A DNA stretch of 64,000 nucleotides from Meiothermus sp. (GTDB taxonomy: Bacteria; Deinococcota; Deinococci; Deinococcales; Thermaceae): assembly GCF_026004055.1 (NCBI RefSeq), contig NZ_BPIJ01000001.1:1550001-1614000 (forward strand), read 5' to 3'. Below, one piece after another: positions 19,346 to 28,499 of the stretch. How positions within the stretch are numbered: position 1 is the first letter of the stretch; each line of letters starts with the position of its first letter. Below the pieces are notes generated by a model, which searched no databases, had not been told where the DNA came from, and saw only the letters and a program-made list of their open reading frames with translations. A program made the translations under genes and the position numbers.

Positions 19346-20127
19346 CCCGCAGAGACTCTCGCAAACCGGCCCACCCGCTCTGGTTTCCGCTGCTGGGGTG
19401 GGGGCTGGTGCTTTTCGGGTTGGCCCAGCAAGCCTTCTGGAAAACCCTTCTTTCCATGCTATTTCCCAGCGCCCGCAGCCCCATTTTTGAACGCGAGACC
19501 CTGCTGAACCTCACCCTGGAGCACCTGGCCATCACTTTTGGGGCGGGTACGTTGGTGGTACTGGTGGGGGTGCCGTTGGCCGTCTGGGTCACCCGGCCTG
19601 CGGGGGTGGCTTTCCGCCCTTTGCTCGAGAACCTGGTGGCCGTGGGGCAGACTCTCCCCCCGGTGGCGGTGCTGGTGCTAGCCCTGCCGTTGTTTGGCTT
19701 TGGCTCGCTTGGCGCGGTGCTGGCTTTGTTCTTGTACGGCCTGCTGCCCGTGGTGCGCAATAGCCTGGAAGGGCTTACTTCTCTGCCCGAGGATGTACGG
19801 GAGGCCGCCAAAGGCATGGGACATACCCACTGGCAGATGCTCTGGCGGGTGGAATTGCCGCTGGCCTTGCCGGTGGTGCTGGCGGGTATCCGTACCAGCC
19901 TGGTGCTGATTCTGGCCACCGCCACCGTAGCCCCGCTGGTGGGCGGCGGGGGGCTGGGGGTGCCGATTATCGCCGGGCTGGCCGTGAGCAACCTGGCCTA
20001 TGTGGTGCAGGGGGCGGTTGCGGTGGCGTTGTTGGCGGTGTTGCTGGACTGGACGCTGGCCCGTCTGGAATGGACGCTCACCCCCTGGCGCAGGGAAGGG
20101 GTTCAACTCAAATCTGGCGCCGGATGA
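19342..20127 (+). CDS. Osmoprotectant ABC transporter permease 2 (OpuCB/YehW-like), apparent ATA start
   Basis: The permease has about six membrane segments and an EAA loop (VREAAKGMGHTHWQMLWRVELPLALP). The only canonical start in frame, GTG 19408, would cut the first membrane helix. GAGGAGG (19331-19337) lies four bases before an ATA at 19342. From that ATA the frame gives IARRDSRKPAHPLWFPLLGWG, a normal basic N-terminus leading into a full helix, 261 residues in total. The ATA overlaps the ATPase stop as ATAG, like the ATGA overlaps elsewhere. I infer initiation at ATA; a sequencing error is the alternative. The 3' end overlaps the convergent phosphatase gene by 20 bases. Confidence 0.8.
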   Translation: MARRDSRKPAHPLWFPLLGWGLVLFGLAQQAFWKTLLSMLFPSARSPIFERETLLNLTLEHLAITFGAGTLVVLVGVPLAVWVTRPAGVAFRPLLENLVAVGQTLPPVAVLVLALPLFGFGSLGAVLALFLYGLLPVVRNSLEGLTSLPEDVREAAKGMGHTHWQMLWRVELPLALPVVLAGIRTSLVLILATATVAPLVGGGGLGVPIIAGLAVSNLAYVVQGAVAVALLAVLLDWTLARLEWTLTPWRREGVQLKSGAG

Positions 20128-21769
20128 TGAGCGCGGTGGCGTTGTCGGGTGCGCCGGCCTCGAGCGCTCGCTGCACCAGAGCTTCGGCCGCAGCCTGGGA
20201 GCTGGCTGACCGGCTCAAAATCTCGGCCATCTGGGCCTCCCCTACCTCGCCCCAGACCCCGTCAGAGAGCAGCACCAGTGCCTCGCCCGGCTCCAGCGTG
20301 CCCGCAACCTGGCCGGTGGTGGCTTCCAGGGTCTCCACGTAGCCTTCCTGGGGCTGGCGCAGGTTGCCCAGCGATCGCAAGACCTGGTTGCGGTCGGGGT
20401 GGTGCATGGCCTCCTCGCGGGTGATCATCTGGCTGGCTACCAGCGCTGCGACCAGCGAGTGGTCGCGGGTGATCTGCTGAAGCTGCCCTGCGCGCCAGAG
20501 GTAGATACGGGTATCGCCTACGTGGGCCACGGTGTAGCGAGCCCCCCACAGAATCACCCCGCTCAGGGTGCAGCCTCCGTCCAGGCCGGCGAGGGCCTCG
20601 AGCACGGCCTGGTTGGCGGCCCACACCAGCCGCACCCCCCAGTCAGACTGGGCCTGGGGGTCGTCGAGGGGGTGGGGCAGGTTGCCGGCAATGAAGGTCT
20701 CGACGGCGGCCTGACTGGCCCGCTCCCCGGCGGCCATGCCGCCCATGCCGTCGGAAACGCAGGCCCGGAGCAAAAGGGTACGGCCAAACTCCGACTGAAC
20801 GCGCTCGAGGCGGTAGGCGTAGGCATCCTGGTTGTAGTGGCGGCTGGGATTCAGGCCCACGCTGGTGGCCTCGCCGAACTCGAGCACCACCGCCACCTCG
20901 CGGGGGTGCGAAAGTTTTTTGAGCAGGGCCAGGGCCTGCTTGGGGGTGGCCCGCTCTTCCGGCAAAGCCAGCATCTGGGCCAGGGCCTGGGGCACCCCTG
21001 GGAGCGGGATGCTCGAGAGCAGCAGCTCGCTGGGGCCCTCCACCGGCAGCGCTGTGCCGGTGAGCAGCTCAAACCACAAGGCCCCCAGCAGGTAGACCCC
21101 GGCCTTGCTGCTCACCGGCGCTTCGGCCAACACCTCTGGGGGGGTATAGCCCTGCCGCCAGACCTTAGGCGGCCGCTCACCCAGGCGGGCCAGTCGGGGC
21201 GGGAGGGCCAGCCTCGGGCCCAGCGGGGTTTGCCGTAAGGCCTGGGGCTCGAGGTCTACCAGAGCCAAGCCCTTGCGCTCCAGGAAGTACACCAACTGGG
21301 CCAGGGGCTGCACCACCCCCAGGGTCGCCGGCAGCGAGAGCTTGCGCCCCACCGGCTCGCCGTCCACCGCCTCGATGGCGGTGCCTTCGGGGCCGGTATA
21401 GATCAGCCGGGGCAGCAGGCGGTGGTTGTCCAGCCCGGCCAGCAGGCTGTCCTGGAACTGGGGCCTGACCAGCAGCTTTTGTTCACCCTGCCAAGCCGTC
21501 ATCCAACCGCCCCAGAAAGGGCTCTCTACCCGAAAAGTGTGGGAACCCCAGGTGTACGTAGAACCGGGTTCCAGGGCAGCATTCTCCGCCGTGGAGGGCA
21601 AAACGGTCTCCTCCAGAAACTCGTCCTGAGGTTTGCCCCCAGAGGTTGTCAGGCCAGGGGGAGGCAGCTCCTCCTCCGGGGGCAGGCCCATATCGGCATG
21701 GGTCATGCCTTCGGCCTCGGCCCGTAGGATTTCCTGAAGTTCCTCTTCGCCGGGAAGCTCGTCCGGCAT
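20108..21769 (-). CDS. Pseudokinase-PP2C fusion, Ser/Thr protein phosphatase
   Basis: The 553-residue protein has two parts. Residues about 70-290 look like a degenerate kinase: GYTPPEVLAEAPVSSKAGVYLLGALWFELLTG matches the APE and C-lobe helix of Ser/Thr kinases, but the catalytic loop is reduced to LVDLEPQAL and no DFG is present. Residues about 300-553 are a complete PP2C domain: HYNQDAYAY, SDGMGGMAAGE, VAHVGDTRIYLW, LLSDGVWGEV and GAPDNATALI supply the metal-binding aspartates. It should remove phosphate from Ser/Thr sites made by the kinase two genes upstream. It starts two bases after the FHA gene stop. Confidence 0.9.
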   Translation of the reverse strand: MPDELPGEEELQEILRAEAEGMTHADMGLPPEEELPPPGLTTSGGKPQDEFLEETVLPSTAENAALEPGSTYTWGSHTFRVESPFWGGWMTAWQGEQKLLVRPQFQDSLLAGLDNHRLLPRLIYTGPEGTAIEAVDGEPVGRKLSLPATLGVVQPLAQLVYFLERKGLALVDLEPQALRQTPLGPRLALPPRLARLGERPPKVWRQGYTPPEVLAEAPVSSKAGVYLLGALWFELLTGTALPVEGPSELLLSSIPLPGVPQALAQMLALPEERATPKQALALLKKLSHPREVAVVLEFGEATSVGLNPSRHYNQDAYAYRLERVQSEFGRTLLLRACVSDGMGGMAAGERASQAAVETFIAGNLPHPLDDPQAQSDWGVRLVWAANQAVLEALAGLDGGCTLSGVILWGARYTVAHVGDTRIYLWRAGQLQQITRDHSLVAALVASQMITREEAMHHPDRNQVLRSLGNLRQPQEGYVETLEATTGQVAGTLEPGEALVLLSDGVWGEVGEAQMAEILSRSASSQAAAEALVQRALEAGAPDNATALIIRRQI

Positions 21770-21771
21770 GG

Positions 21772-22365
21772 CTAGCCCTCCTGGAAGACCAGAATCACGT
21801 TGCCAAAGGCAATTTCGTCGCCATCCTTGAGTTCGGTGGGCTCCACCAGGCGGGGGGAGTAGGCCTCCTCCCCGGCCCGCTTGATGAAAACCCCGTTGGT
21901 GGAGCCCAGGTCGCGCACCTTCCAGACCCCTTCAAAAAACAGCTCGGCATGGCGGCGCGAGATGTTCTCGGCGCCCGGCACCCCGGTCAGGTCGATCTCC
22001 ACCGGGCCGGTGGAGGCATCGAATCGCCCCACCACCAGGCGCGGTCCCTGCAGGGGAATGGTCTCGTTGGTGAGGGCGCCAAAGCGCTTGAAGACCAGTT
22101 TGGCCGGGCGGAAGAGGGGAGCAGGCGGCGGGGCAGTGGGAGTCTCGGGCGCGGTGGGAAGAGCCTCGGGCTGCGCGGGTTCGGCGGGGGGAGTGGCCGG
22201 GTTTTCACCAAGCGGGGTTCCCGGCGTCTCGGAGACCACCGGCTCGGGGGCTGGTGTTTCGGTTACTACGGGTTCTGGGGCGGCTGGGGTGAGCTCAACC
22301 CCGCAGCTTTCGCAATACTCGGTGCCATCGGGATTCTCGGTTCCGCATACTTTACACACGATCAT
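21772..22365 (-). CDS. Zinc-ribbon FHA-domain protein
   Basis: The 197-residue protein begins with a four-cysteine zinc ribbon (CKVCGTENPDGTEYCESCG). A Pro/Glu/Thr-rich linker of about 65 residues follows, then an FHA domain (about residues 100-195) with the phosphothreonine-binding residues in GRFDAS, ISRRHAEL and DLGSTNGVF. FHA domains bind pThr peptides, so it should read marks made by the neighbouring kinase. Its ATG overlaps the kinase stop as ATGA, and the phosphatase gene follows after two bases, so reader, writer and eraser are translationally linked. Confidence 0.93.
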   Translation of the reverse strand: MIVCKVCGTENPDGTEYCESCGVELTPAAPEPVVTETPAPEPVVSETPGTPLGENPATPPAEPAQPEALPTAPETPTAPPPAPLFRPAKLVFKRFGALTNETIPLQGPRLVVGRFDASTGPVEIDLTGVPGAENISRRHAELFFEGVWKVRDLGSTNGVFIKRAGEEAYSPRLVEPTELKDGDEIAFGNVILVFQEG

Positions 22366-24248
22366 GGGTTATGCTCCTTTCTTCCTCGTTCACGGGTCAA
22401 GCGAACGATACCACCCAAGCACAGAATTAGCACGGCCACAGCCAGGCCGGCAGGCCACTGCGTTTCTCCGGTGGGGTTGGCCCAGCGAAATGCTGCCGCC
22501 AGGCCCAGCACCACCGCCAGGGAGATGCTCTGGCGTTCCAGGAGCAGCACCCCCAGGTAAACTGCTCCCAAAATGACGGCGGCCAGGACGCCCTGCTCGA
22601 GCGAGACCAGGTTGTTGTAGTACAGGACACCCGCCCCACCCAGCACCAGCAGCGGCAAAAGCCAGCCCACCTGGGTCACCATAAAACTCAGGGTGTAGAA
22701 AACGCCCAGCACAATTGCGCTATAAAACCCCGCCCGCAACCAGGGGAAGGCCTCGGGGTACGGCACCCAGGTGTTGTAGTCGCGCTGAAGCTGCTCGTCG
22801 AGGGGCCGCAAGAAGGTTTGCAGGGTGATAGGACGTACCTCGAAGAACACATAAAACAAAGCCAGAAACGCCACCAGCGTGAGTAGGTTGAGCCTCAGAT
22901 TGTAGAGCCCACTAGCCGAAGGGGTAGGGGCGGGGCTGGGCCGGGGCCCAGGCATGGGCGCCGGTGTGGGTTGGGGTGCGGGGGTAGGCTGGGGTGTCGG
23001 TCGAGGGGCCGGGGCAGGCTGAGGGGCTGGGGCCGGGCGCTGCACGGGGGCCAGGGTGAAACGGGCCTCGAGCACACTCCCAGCTCTAAGCTGTACCTTG
23101 ACCTGCTGGGGCTGGTATCCTCGGGCATCGGCATAAAGGGTATAGGTGCCCAGGGGGAGTCCCTTTAGGTCGGTGTCGCCCTGCACGACCTGCTGAAAGT
23201 TGTGGGGGCCTTGCAGCCGCACGGCGGTCTGGGGTGGGCTGACCCGGATGGAGAGGCTGCCGGTAGCCGCTGCCGGAGGCGGAGCAGTTCGGGTGGCGGG
23301 CGCAGGCTGCCGCTGGCCCAGCAAAATCGCCCGAAACTCGGCCACGCTTTGGGGGCGCTTGTCCACCCGGATTTCCAGGGCCCGGTTGACGGCTTGCTCG
23401 AGGCCATCAGGGGTCTCGCGGGGTAGCCTTAGGGGCTGGTTGCTCTGCACCCGGTCGGTCGCAGCGGGGGGCACTACGCCCATCAGGGCGTGGTAAAGCG
23501 TAGCGCCCAGCGCATAGAGGTCGGTATAGGGGCCAAATTTGCCGGCGGTGCCGTATTGCTCCAAAGGCGCATAGCCGGGCGTGACCAAGCGGGTGTGCTG
23601 GAGGGTTTTACCCTGGGCAAACTGCCGGGCCGAGCCAAAGTCAATCAGCACCACCCGGCCATCCTGGTGCAAAAACACGTTGTCGGGCTTGATATCGCGG
23701 TGCAGCATACCCGCAGCATGCACCACTTCCAGCGCATCCAGCAGCTTGAGCGCAATGTCCTGCACCTCGGCAGGGGGCAGCTTGCCCTGCTTTTCGATGC
23801 GCTTGCCCAGGGTCTGGCCTTTCAAAAACTCCATCACCAGGTAGGCGGTGCCGTTTTCCTCAAAAATATCAAAGACCCGCACGATGCCCGGATGGTTGAA
23901 CTGGGCCATCACACGGGCCTCGTCCTCGAACTTCTCCATGGTCTCGGCGAAACCGGCCCCAATCAGGCTGGTAGGTGGCACCACATTGCGCGAGTTGGCG
24001 CGTCGCGACGACCCCTCGGGGAATAGCTCTTTGATGGCCACGGGGCGGTTCTCCTGGGTATCGGCTCCTAAGTAGGTAATCCCAAAACCGCCCTGCCCCA
24101 GCACCTTGCCCAGGGTGTAGCGCCCGCCTTTGAGCCGGGTACCTACCGGCAGGTGGTGGGTGGCGTGTACATCTATGCCCATGCCGCAGGCCGGGCAGGT
24201 GGTTGCACCCGGTGGAATAGGAGAAGCACAGTAGGGGCAGCGTTCCAT
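22362..24248 (-). CDS. Membrane-anchored Ser/Thr protein kinase with zinc ribbon and PEGA domain
   Basis: The 628-residue protein has, in order: a zinc ribbon (CPYCASPIPPGATTCPACG); a complete eukaryotic-like kinase domain (about 35-310) with P-loop LGQGGFGITYLG, VAIKEL lysine, HRDIKPDNV, DFG (LIDFGSARQF) and the APE-region GYAPLEQY; a PEGA-like domain (about 330-405); a Pro/Ala-repeat linker; and about six membrane helices. The PEGA domain sits on the kinase side of the first helix, so it is probably cytoplasmic here, unlike most PEGA sensors. No extracellular sensor domain is visible. It overlaps the FHA gene by four bases. Confidence 0.93.
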   Translation of the reverse strand: MERCPYCASPIPPGATTCPACGMGIDVHATHHLPVGTRLKGGRYTLGKVLGQGGFGITYLGADTQENRPVAIKELFPEGSSRRANSRNVVPPTSLIGAGFAETMEKFEDEARVMAQFNHPGIVRVFDIFEENGTAYLVMEFLKGQTLGKRIEKQGKLPPAEVQDIALKLLDALEVVHAAGMLHRDIKPDNVFLHQDGRVVLIDFGSARQFAQGKTLQHTRLVTPGYAPLEQYGTAGKFGPYTDLYALGATLYHALMGVVPPAATDRVQSNQPLRLPRETPDGLEQAVNRALEIRVDKRPQSVAEFRAILLGQRQPAPATRTAPPPAAATGSLSIRVSPPQTAVRLQGPHNFQQVVQGDTDLKGLPLGTYTLYADARGYQPQQVKVQLRAGSVLEARFTLAPVQRPAPAPQPAPAPRPTPQPTPAPQPTPAPMPGPRPSPAPTPSASGLYNLRLNLLTLVAFLALFYVFFEVRPITLQTFLRPLDEQLQRDYNTWVPYPEAFPWLRAGFYSAIVLGVFYTLSFMVTQVGWLLPLLVLGGAGVLYYNNLVSLEQGVLAAVILGAVYLGVLLLERQSISLAVVLGLAAAFRWANPTGETQWPAGLAVAVLILCLGGIVRLTRERGRKEHNP

Positions 24249-24400
24249 ACGCTACGCGAGGGTACAGGGGTTATGCGATATGAACAGGATGCAAAACATA
24301 TAGGTCAAGCCTGCTCGAGTATAGCTGCATACTGGCCTCGAGAATTCCGTGAAACTGTGCTGCAATGCACCTGTTTTGGGGGATAGCCACGCCCTCCCCA
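24249..24400 (-). other. Gap between VWA and kinase genes
   Basis: These 152 bases contain two CTCGAG hexamers but no obvious terminator. Minus-strand TACCCT lies ten bases before the kinase ATG and may be a weak -10, so the kinase-FHA-phosphatase trio could have its own promoter besides read-through from the VWA gene. Confidence 0.35.
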
Positions 24401-25798
24401 TCAAGCGCCGGTCATCTTGCGAATTTCCTCGTCGGAGGGCAAATCGCTCCCGCCCGGGGCCTCGGGCCCTTGTTTGAGTACCTGGGTCTTGGCTCCGATC
24501 TTGATGGTCTTGGCAGTGCCGATGCTAATGGTCTTGCTACTTTTGAGCTCGCCCACGGCCTGGTCGAGGGCGCGGGTCATGGCGGTGTTGCCCAACTTGA
24601 CGGTTAGGTTGCGGGCCAGCTCCAGCGTTTTGGCGGCCTTGCTGGGGTCGGTGCGGGCCTCCACCGTGGCCTGTTTGATGAGCTGCTCAATGTTGCGCTG
24701 CTGCACCCACTGCATCACCTCGGGGTCGATGCGGGCGGCCAGGGTCTCGTCGGTGGTGAACTCCACCACCACGTCCAGGGGGGGCACCTCGCCCCGGTAG
24801 CCCTGACCGGGTACCTCGTAGGTCAGGCCCATCTGGGCCAGGCGAATGCGCGAAGCCGGGCGGGCCGGCAGGGTGAACTCGAGGATAAACACCGTCCAGT
24901 CGTCTTTGGCGGCGTTGCCCAAGGGATAGGGCCCGGCCTTCAGGTCGACCTCGGCCTGGGTGGGATAGACCCGCGTGACCCGATCCAGGGTCACGTCCTT
25001 GACGGTTCTGACCGCCAGGCCGATGTTGGTGACCACCTCGCTGGCGGCGTTTTCCAGCTCGCCCAGGATGGCCCGGGGCAGCTCGGTGGCCTTGAGGCTG
25101 GGGGGCAGCGGGTTCTGGGTATCGGGCACAATGTGAAAGGGCTTGCCCTGGGTGCGGTCGGTGATGGCGGTGAGCAGGTCATCGTTCCAGTCGTCGCCCA
25201 CGCCAATGGCCGTTACGGGAATGTGGGCCTCGGCCAGCTCCAGGGCGGCTTGCTCGACCAGCGGCTCATCGAAAGCCTGGCCGTCGGTCAATAGAATCAT
25301 GCGGCGGCTGCCCGACTCTTTTTGCAGTTGTTTCAGGCCCTCGAGCATACCGGCGCCCATATGGGTTCCGCCGGAGAACTGCGGAAGCTGCTCCACCGCC
25401 GCGATCAAGCGGGCCTTGTTTGAGGCATCGGTAAAGGGCAGCACCACCCCGGCGTGGTCGTCAAACTTGATGAGCGCCAGACGGTCGGTGGGCTTAAGCT
25501 CTCGGCTATTCAGCAGGTTGTGCAGCGCCTCCACCACCAGATCCATCTTGCTCTTGGCACCGCGCACCACCTCGTATGACTTGCCATCCACCCGCACGCT
25601 CTGTCCGGTGCGCTCTTTAGGTTCGGTCACCACCTCGCGCATCGAGCCGGAGGTGTCCACCACAAAGGCAATAGCCAGTTGGGGCCGGGCGCTTGCAGCT
25701 TGGGCCTCGGGGCGCACCTTGAGGGCCAAAAACATCTTCTGGCCGGGCATGTTGGCCAGCAGGTATTCGCGGTGGGGTTGCAAACGGGTCTCGAGCAT
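24401..25798 (-). CDS. VWA-domain protein of a kinase/FHA/phosphatase cluster
   Basis: The 465-residue protein has a von Willebrand A domain (about 38-235) with an intact [14 protein letters not shown], the threonine after GGTHMGAGM, and [11 protein letters not shown] beta-rich middle domain and a helical segment follow. There is no signal peptide, so it acts in the cytoplasm. Near the end (residues 422-438) two near-identical Thr motifs occur, TISIG and TIKIG, within [16 protein letters not shown], resembling tandem kinase/FHA target sites. The start is ATG 25798, directly after AGGAGG; an in-frame GTG five codons upstream would place that ribosome site inside the gene. Confidence 0.9.
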   Translation of the reverse strand: MLETRLQPHREYLLANMPGQKMFLALKVRPEAQAASARPQLAIAFVVDTSGSMREVVTEPKERTGQSVRVDGKSYEVVRGAKSKMDLVVEALHNLLNSRELKPTDRLALIKFDDHAGVVLPFTDASNKARLIAAVEQLPQFSGGTHMGAGMLEGLKQLQKESGSRRMILLTDGQAFDEPLVEQAALELAEAHIPVTAIGVGDDWNDDLLTAITDRTQGKPFHIVPDTQNPLPPSLKATELPRAILGELENAASEVVTNIGLAVRTVKDVTLDRVTRVYPTQAEVDLKAGPYPLGNAAKDDWTVFILEFTLPARPASRIRLAQMGLTYEVPGQGYRGEVPPLDVVVEFTTDETLAARIDPEVMQWVQQRNIEQLIKQATVEARTDPSKAAKTLELARNLTVKLGNTAMTRALDQAVGELKSSKTISIGTAKTIKIGAKTQVLKQGPEAPGGSDLPSDEEIRKMTGA

Positions 25799-25955
25799 AC
25801 GCCTCCTATGCACCCAAATACGGTCGGACTAGCGGGCCCGCTTATCCAGCGGATCTTTGTCCAGCCCGAGTGCATTCAAGACAATTGTAGCTTAAGCCCT
25901 TTGGGGCCTCTCCCCTGACAAATAACCCGGTATTTGGCTTGCGGCAAGTTTGCAA

Positions 25956-26435
25956 TCAGGCGTATACCAGGTCAACTACCACATACGTCTGGCTCCCCTT
26001 GGGGCTTTTGACCTGCACCTCATCACCCACTTTTTTGCCCATTAGAGCCTGGCCTAAGGGCGATTCGTTGGAAATTTTGCCACTGAATACGTCGGCCTCG
26101 TGGCTTCCTACCATGGTGATGCTCATGCGCTGGCCGGTGGAGGTCTCGAGCTCGACGGTCACGCCTATCTGCACCTCGGTGGGGACGCCATTGCCCGACT
26201 CCACAAGCTGCACCCGGCTCAAAATGTCCTCGAGCTCGGCAATGCGGCTGTTGTTTTGCCACATGGCCCGCCGGGCCTCGTCGTAACCCGCATTTTCACG
26301 CAAATCGCCCTCGGCAATCGCACGGCCCATCTCATCGGCAATTTGCTGTACTTTCTCGGTTTTCAAATAGGCAAGCTCCTGCTCGAGCCGCGCCTTGCCT
26401 TCAGCGGTAAGATATACCGGCTTTTTGTCTGACAT
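25956..26435 (-). CDS. greA: Transcription elongation factor GreA
   Basis: The 159-residue protein has the GreA layout: an N-terminal coiled coil (about 1-75) whose tip carries GDLRENAGYDEARR, with the acidic Asp and Glu that coordinate the second Mg2+ for RNA cleavage, and a C-terminal FKBP-like domain (SPLGQALMGKKVGDEV, then VKSPKG). The tip pattern separates it from Gfh1, the inhibitory paralogue of Thermus, whose tip has a run of Asp residues. It rescues backtracked RNA polymerase. A ribosome site (GGAGG) precedes the ATG, and a TATACT box on the minus strand lies about 45 bases upstream. Confidence 0.93.
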   Translation of the reverse strand: MSDKKPVYLTAEGKARLEQELAYLKTEKVQQIADEMGRAIAEGDLRENAGYDEARRAMWQNNSRIAELEDILSRVQLVESGNGVPTEVQIGVTVELETSTGQRMSITMVGSHEADVFSGKISNESPLGQALMGKKVGDEVQVKSPKGSQTYVVVDLVYA

Positions 26436-26592
26436 TCAACAAAACCTCCATAGGCCTACAGCCTGTAGACCCAGGTCTCAGTATAGTACACCCCTGGCCC
26501 AGCGTCCCCCGGAATATCCGCCTGGGGTTCTCGGGTGGGGTTCGGCCAAACGCACCCAGCCTCGGCGGTGGGTAGTCTAGACTCGAGGTCGG

Positions 26593-28251
26593 ATGCTGAC
26601 CCTGCGCTTGCAACTTTTGTGGAATGGGTTTCGTCAGGCTCCGGCCTCGGCCCTGGTGGGGCTGTTACTGGGGGCCGGGCTGGCGTATGGGGCCTGGGCC
26701 GGCACAAGCTGGTTTCTGAACTTCATCTCCAACGAACTTTTTGGCAGCAATGCCTTTGTAAACCGTCTGGCGGCGGCCTTCACCCGCGATGTGCTGGTAG
26801 AGCGCATGCTAGGCAGCTTGCTGCTGGTGCTCTCGAGCTCGGTGGTGCTTTCTGCTCTGCCCAACGCCGTAGCGGTGCTCTACACTTCCGAAGACCTCCC
26901 CCTGCACCTGGCGCTTCCCCAAAAGGCCAGCCGGGTTTTTATGTTCAAGGTGGGCGAGGTGTTTGTGACCACCGCCCTGCTCCCCACCCTGTTGGTGTTA
27001 CCGGTGTTATTTGCCTACGGAGCGCACTACGGCGCACCCCCGCTATTTTTTGTGGGGGCCACCCTGGTCGCGCTGGCTCTGTTTGCCTTCCCAGTGGTGC
27101 TGGGGGTGGGGCTGGCCCTGCCCCTGGTGCGCTACGCCCCCGCAGGCCGGGCACGCGAGTGGGCTGCCGCGCTGGGGGCGGTATTGGGCGGGCTGCTCAT
27201 CTTCTTGCTGCGGGCTTTGCGCCCCGAGGTACTGCTCCAGACCGATTTCGCCAACCCGGAGGAGCTCGACCGCTTTCTCCAGACCTTCCGCGACCCCAGC
27301 GCCCCCTTTTTGCCCTCGGCCCTGGCCCAGCAGGCCCTTAAAGGGCTTTCTCGGGGCGAGGTGGAGCCCCAGTTCTGGTGGTTGCTGGCCCTTTCGGGGG
27401 GATTGCTGCTGCTGGCGGGGCTGGTAGCGGGCTACGCCTACCAGCAGGGCTGGGTGCGGGCCCTCGAGGGCACCGTGCGCGAGCGTGGCATCCTGCGAGC
27501 GGGGCTCCTGGACCGCTGGTCGGCTTCCAGCGTGGCCCTGGCCCTCTGGGTGCGCGACCTGCGCCTGTTCTTCCGAGATGCCAACCAGGCTTCCCAACTG
27601 ATTCTGGTGGGGGTGCTGGTGCTGCTCTACACCACCAGCCTGCAGTACCTGCCCCTGGGCGATGCCCGCTTCCAACTGGTAGCAGGTTTCATGCACCTGG
27701 CCTTCCAAGGGTTTGTGATTGGAGGGGTGGGGGTGCGGCTCGCGTATCCGCTGTACAGCCTCGAGGGCCCGGGTTACTGGATGCTCCAGACCGGCCCGGT
27801 CTCCAAGCAAACCCTCCTCCTGACCCGCTTTGGGCTGGCCCTCTTCTTTTTGCTGCCGCTGGGCCTGGCCCTGGGCTACTACTCGCCCCGGGTAATCGGC
27901 TTAGACGACAACCTCACCCAAATCTCCCTTATTTTGGGCTTGGCCTCGGCCATCACGGCGGCAGGCCTGGGGGTGGGCCTTGGAGCCGCCTTCCCCAAGT
28001 TCGATGCCTCCAACCCCGCCGAGGTGCCCATCGGGCTGGGGGGCTTCCTCTACATGGGCCTCACGCTCTTACACTCGGGGCTGCTGGTGGTGCTGGCCAG
28101 CCGACCGGTGTACCTGGCCATCACCTTGCGTCAAACCGACTACTTGGGTAGCCCAGAAGGCCCCCTGTGGTTATTAATCGTGGTCGCCATAACCCTTGTT
28201 CCGGCTGTGCTGGCGCTGGGATTTGGCTACCGCAGGATGGGAGAGAGATAA
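26593..28251 (+). CDS. Putative ABC-2-type exporter membrane protein, 552 residues
   Basis: The protein has about 12-14 hydrophobic segments and two large polar loops (around residues 210-255 and 290-330). Its arrangement recalls the putative ABC-exporter membrane proteins that pair with a separate ATPase, but no ATPase gene is adjacent. There are no catalytic motifs. TAGACT (26578-26583) lies nine bases before the ATG, so it is probably transcribed alone as a leaderless message. The transporter assignment is tentative; the membrane location is certain. Confidence 0.75.
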   Translation: MLTLRLQLLWNGFRQAPASALVGLLLGAGLAYGAWAGTSWFLNFISNELFGSNAFVNRLAAAFTRDVLVERMLGSLLLVLSSSVVLSALPNAVAVLYTSEDLPLHLALPQKASRVFMFKVGEVFVTTALLPTLLVLPVLFAYGAHYGAPPLFFVGATLVALALFAFPVVLGVGLALPLVRYAPAGRAREWAAALGAVLGGLLIFLLRALRPEVLLQTDFANPEELDRFLQTFRDPSAPFLPSALAQQALKGLSRGEVEPQFWWLLALSGGLLLLAGLVAGYAYQQGWVRALEGTVRERGILRAGLLDRWSASSVALALWVRDLRLFFRDANQASQLILVGVLVLLYTTSLQYLPLGDARFQLVAGFMHLAFQGFVIGGVGVRLAYPLYSLEGPGYWMLQTGPVSKQTLLLTRFGLALFFLLPLGLALGYYSPRVIGLDDNLTQISLILGLASAITAAGLGVGLGAAFPKFDASNPAEVPIGLGGFLYMGLTLLHSGLLVVLASRPVYLAITLRQTDYLGSPEGPLWLLIVVAITLVPAVLALGFGYRRMGER

Positions 28252-28499
28252 GTACACCCCTTTTTTACATCAAGGTGGACGAGACTCGGCGGGAGATTCT
28301 GGAGCTCAAGCAGATGTACCTGCCGTGAGGGTGGGTCTATGGTCGATAATCGATAGCCGAGTATGGTCGCTGGCCTGGCTCTTGGCGTTGTGGCCCGGTA
28401 TCCTCGCTGGATTTTGACCTGCGACTTGAGACCTGATATGGCCTGGATCCTCCCGTCTTCGTGGGTGCACAGGCTGTAGAATTGCCCTCGAGGTTCCCC
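28252..28499 (+). other. Intergenic gap with a possible gene remnant and degenerate repeats
   Basis: A frame ending in TGA at 28328 encodes YIKVDETRREILELKQMYLP with no start codon. It looks like the C-terminal end of a lost protein. Bases 28330-28430 are the degenerate GGTCGATAATCGATAGCC and GACCTGCGACTTGAGACC motifs seen at several other gaps. TAGAAT at 28477-28482 may be the -10 of the next gene. Confidence 0.4.
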
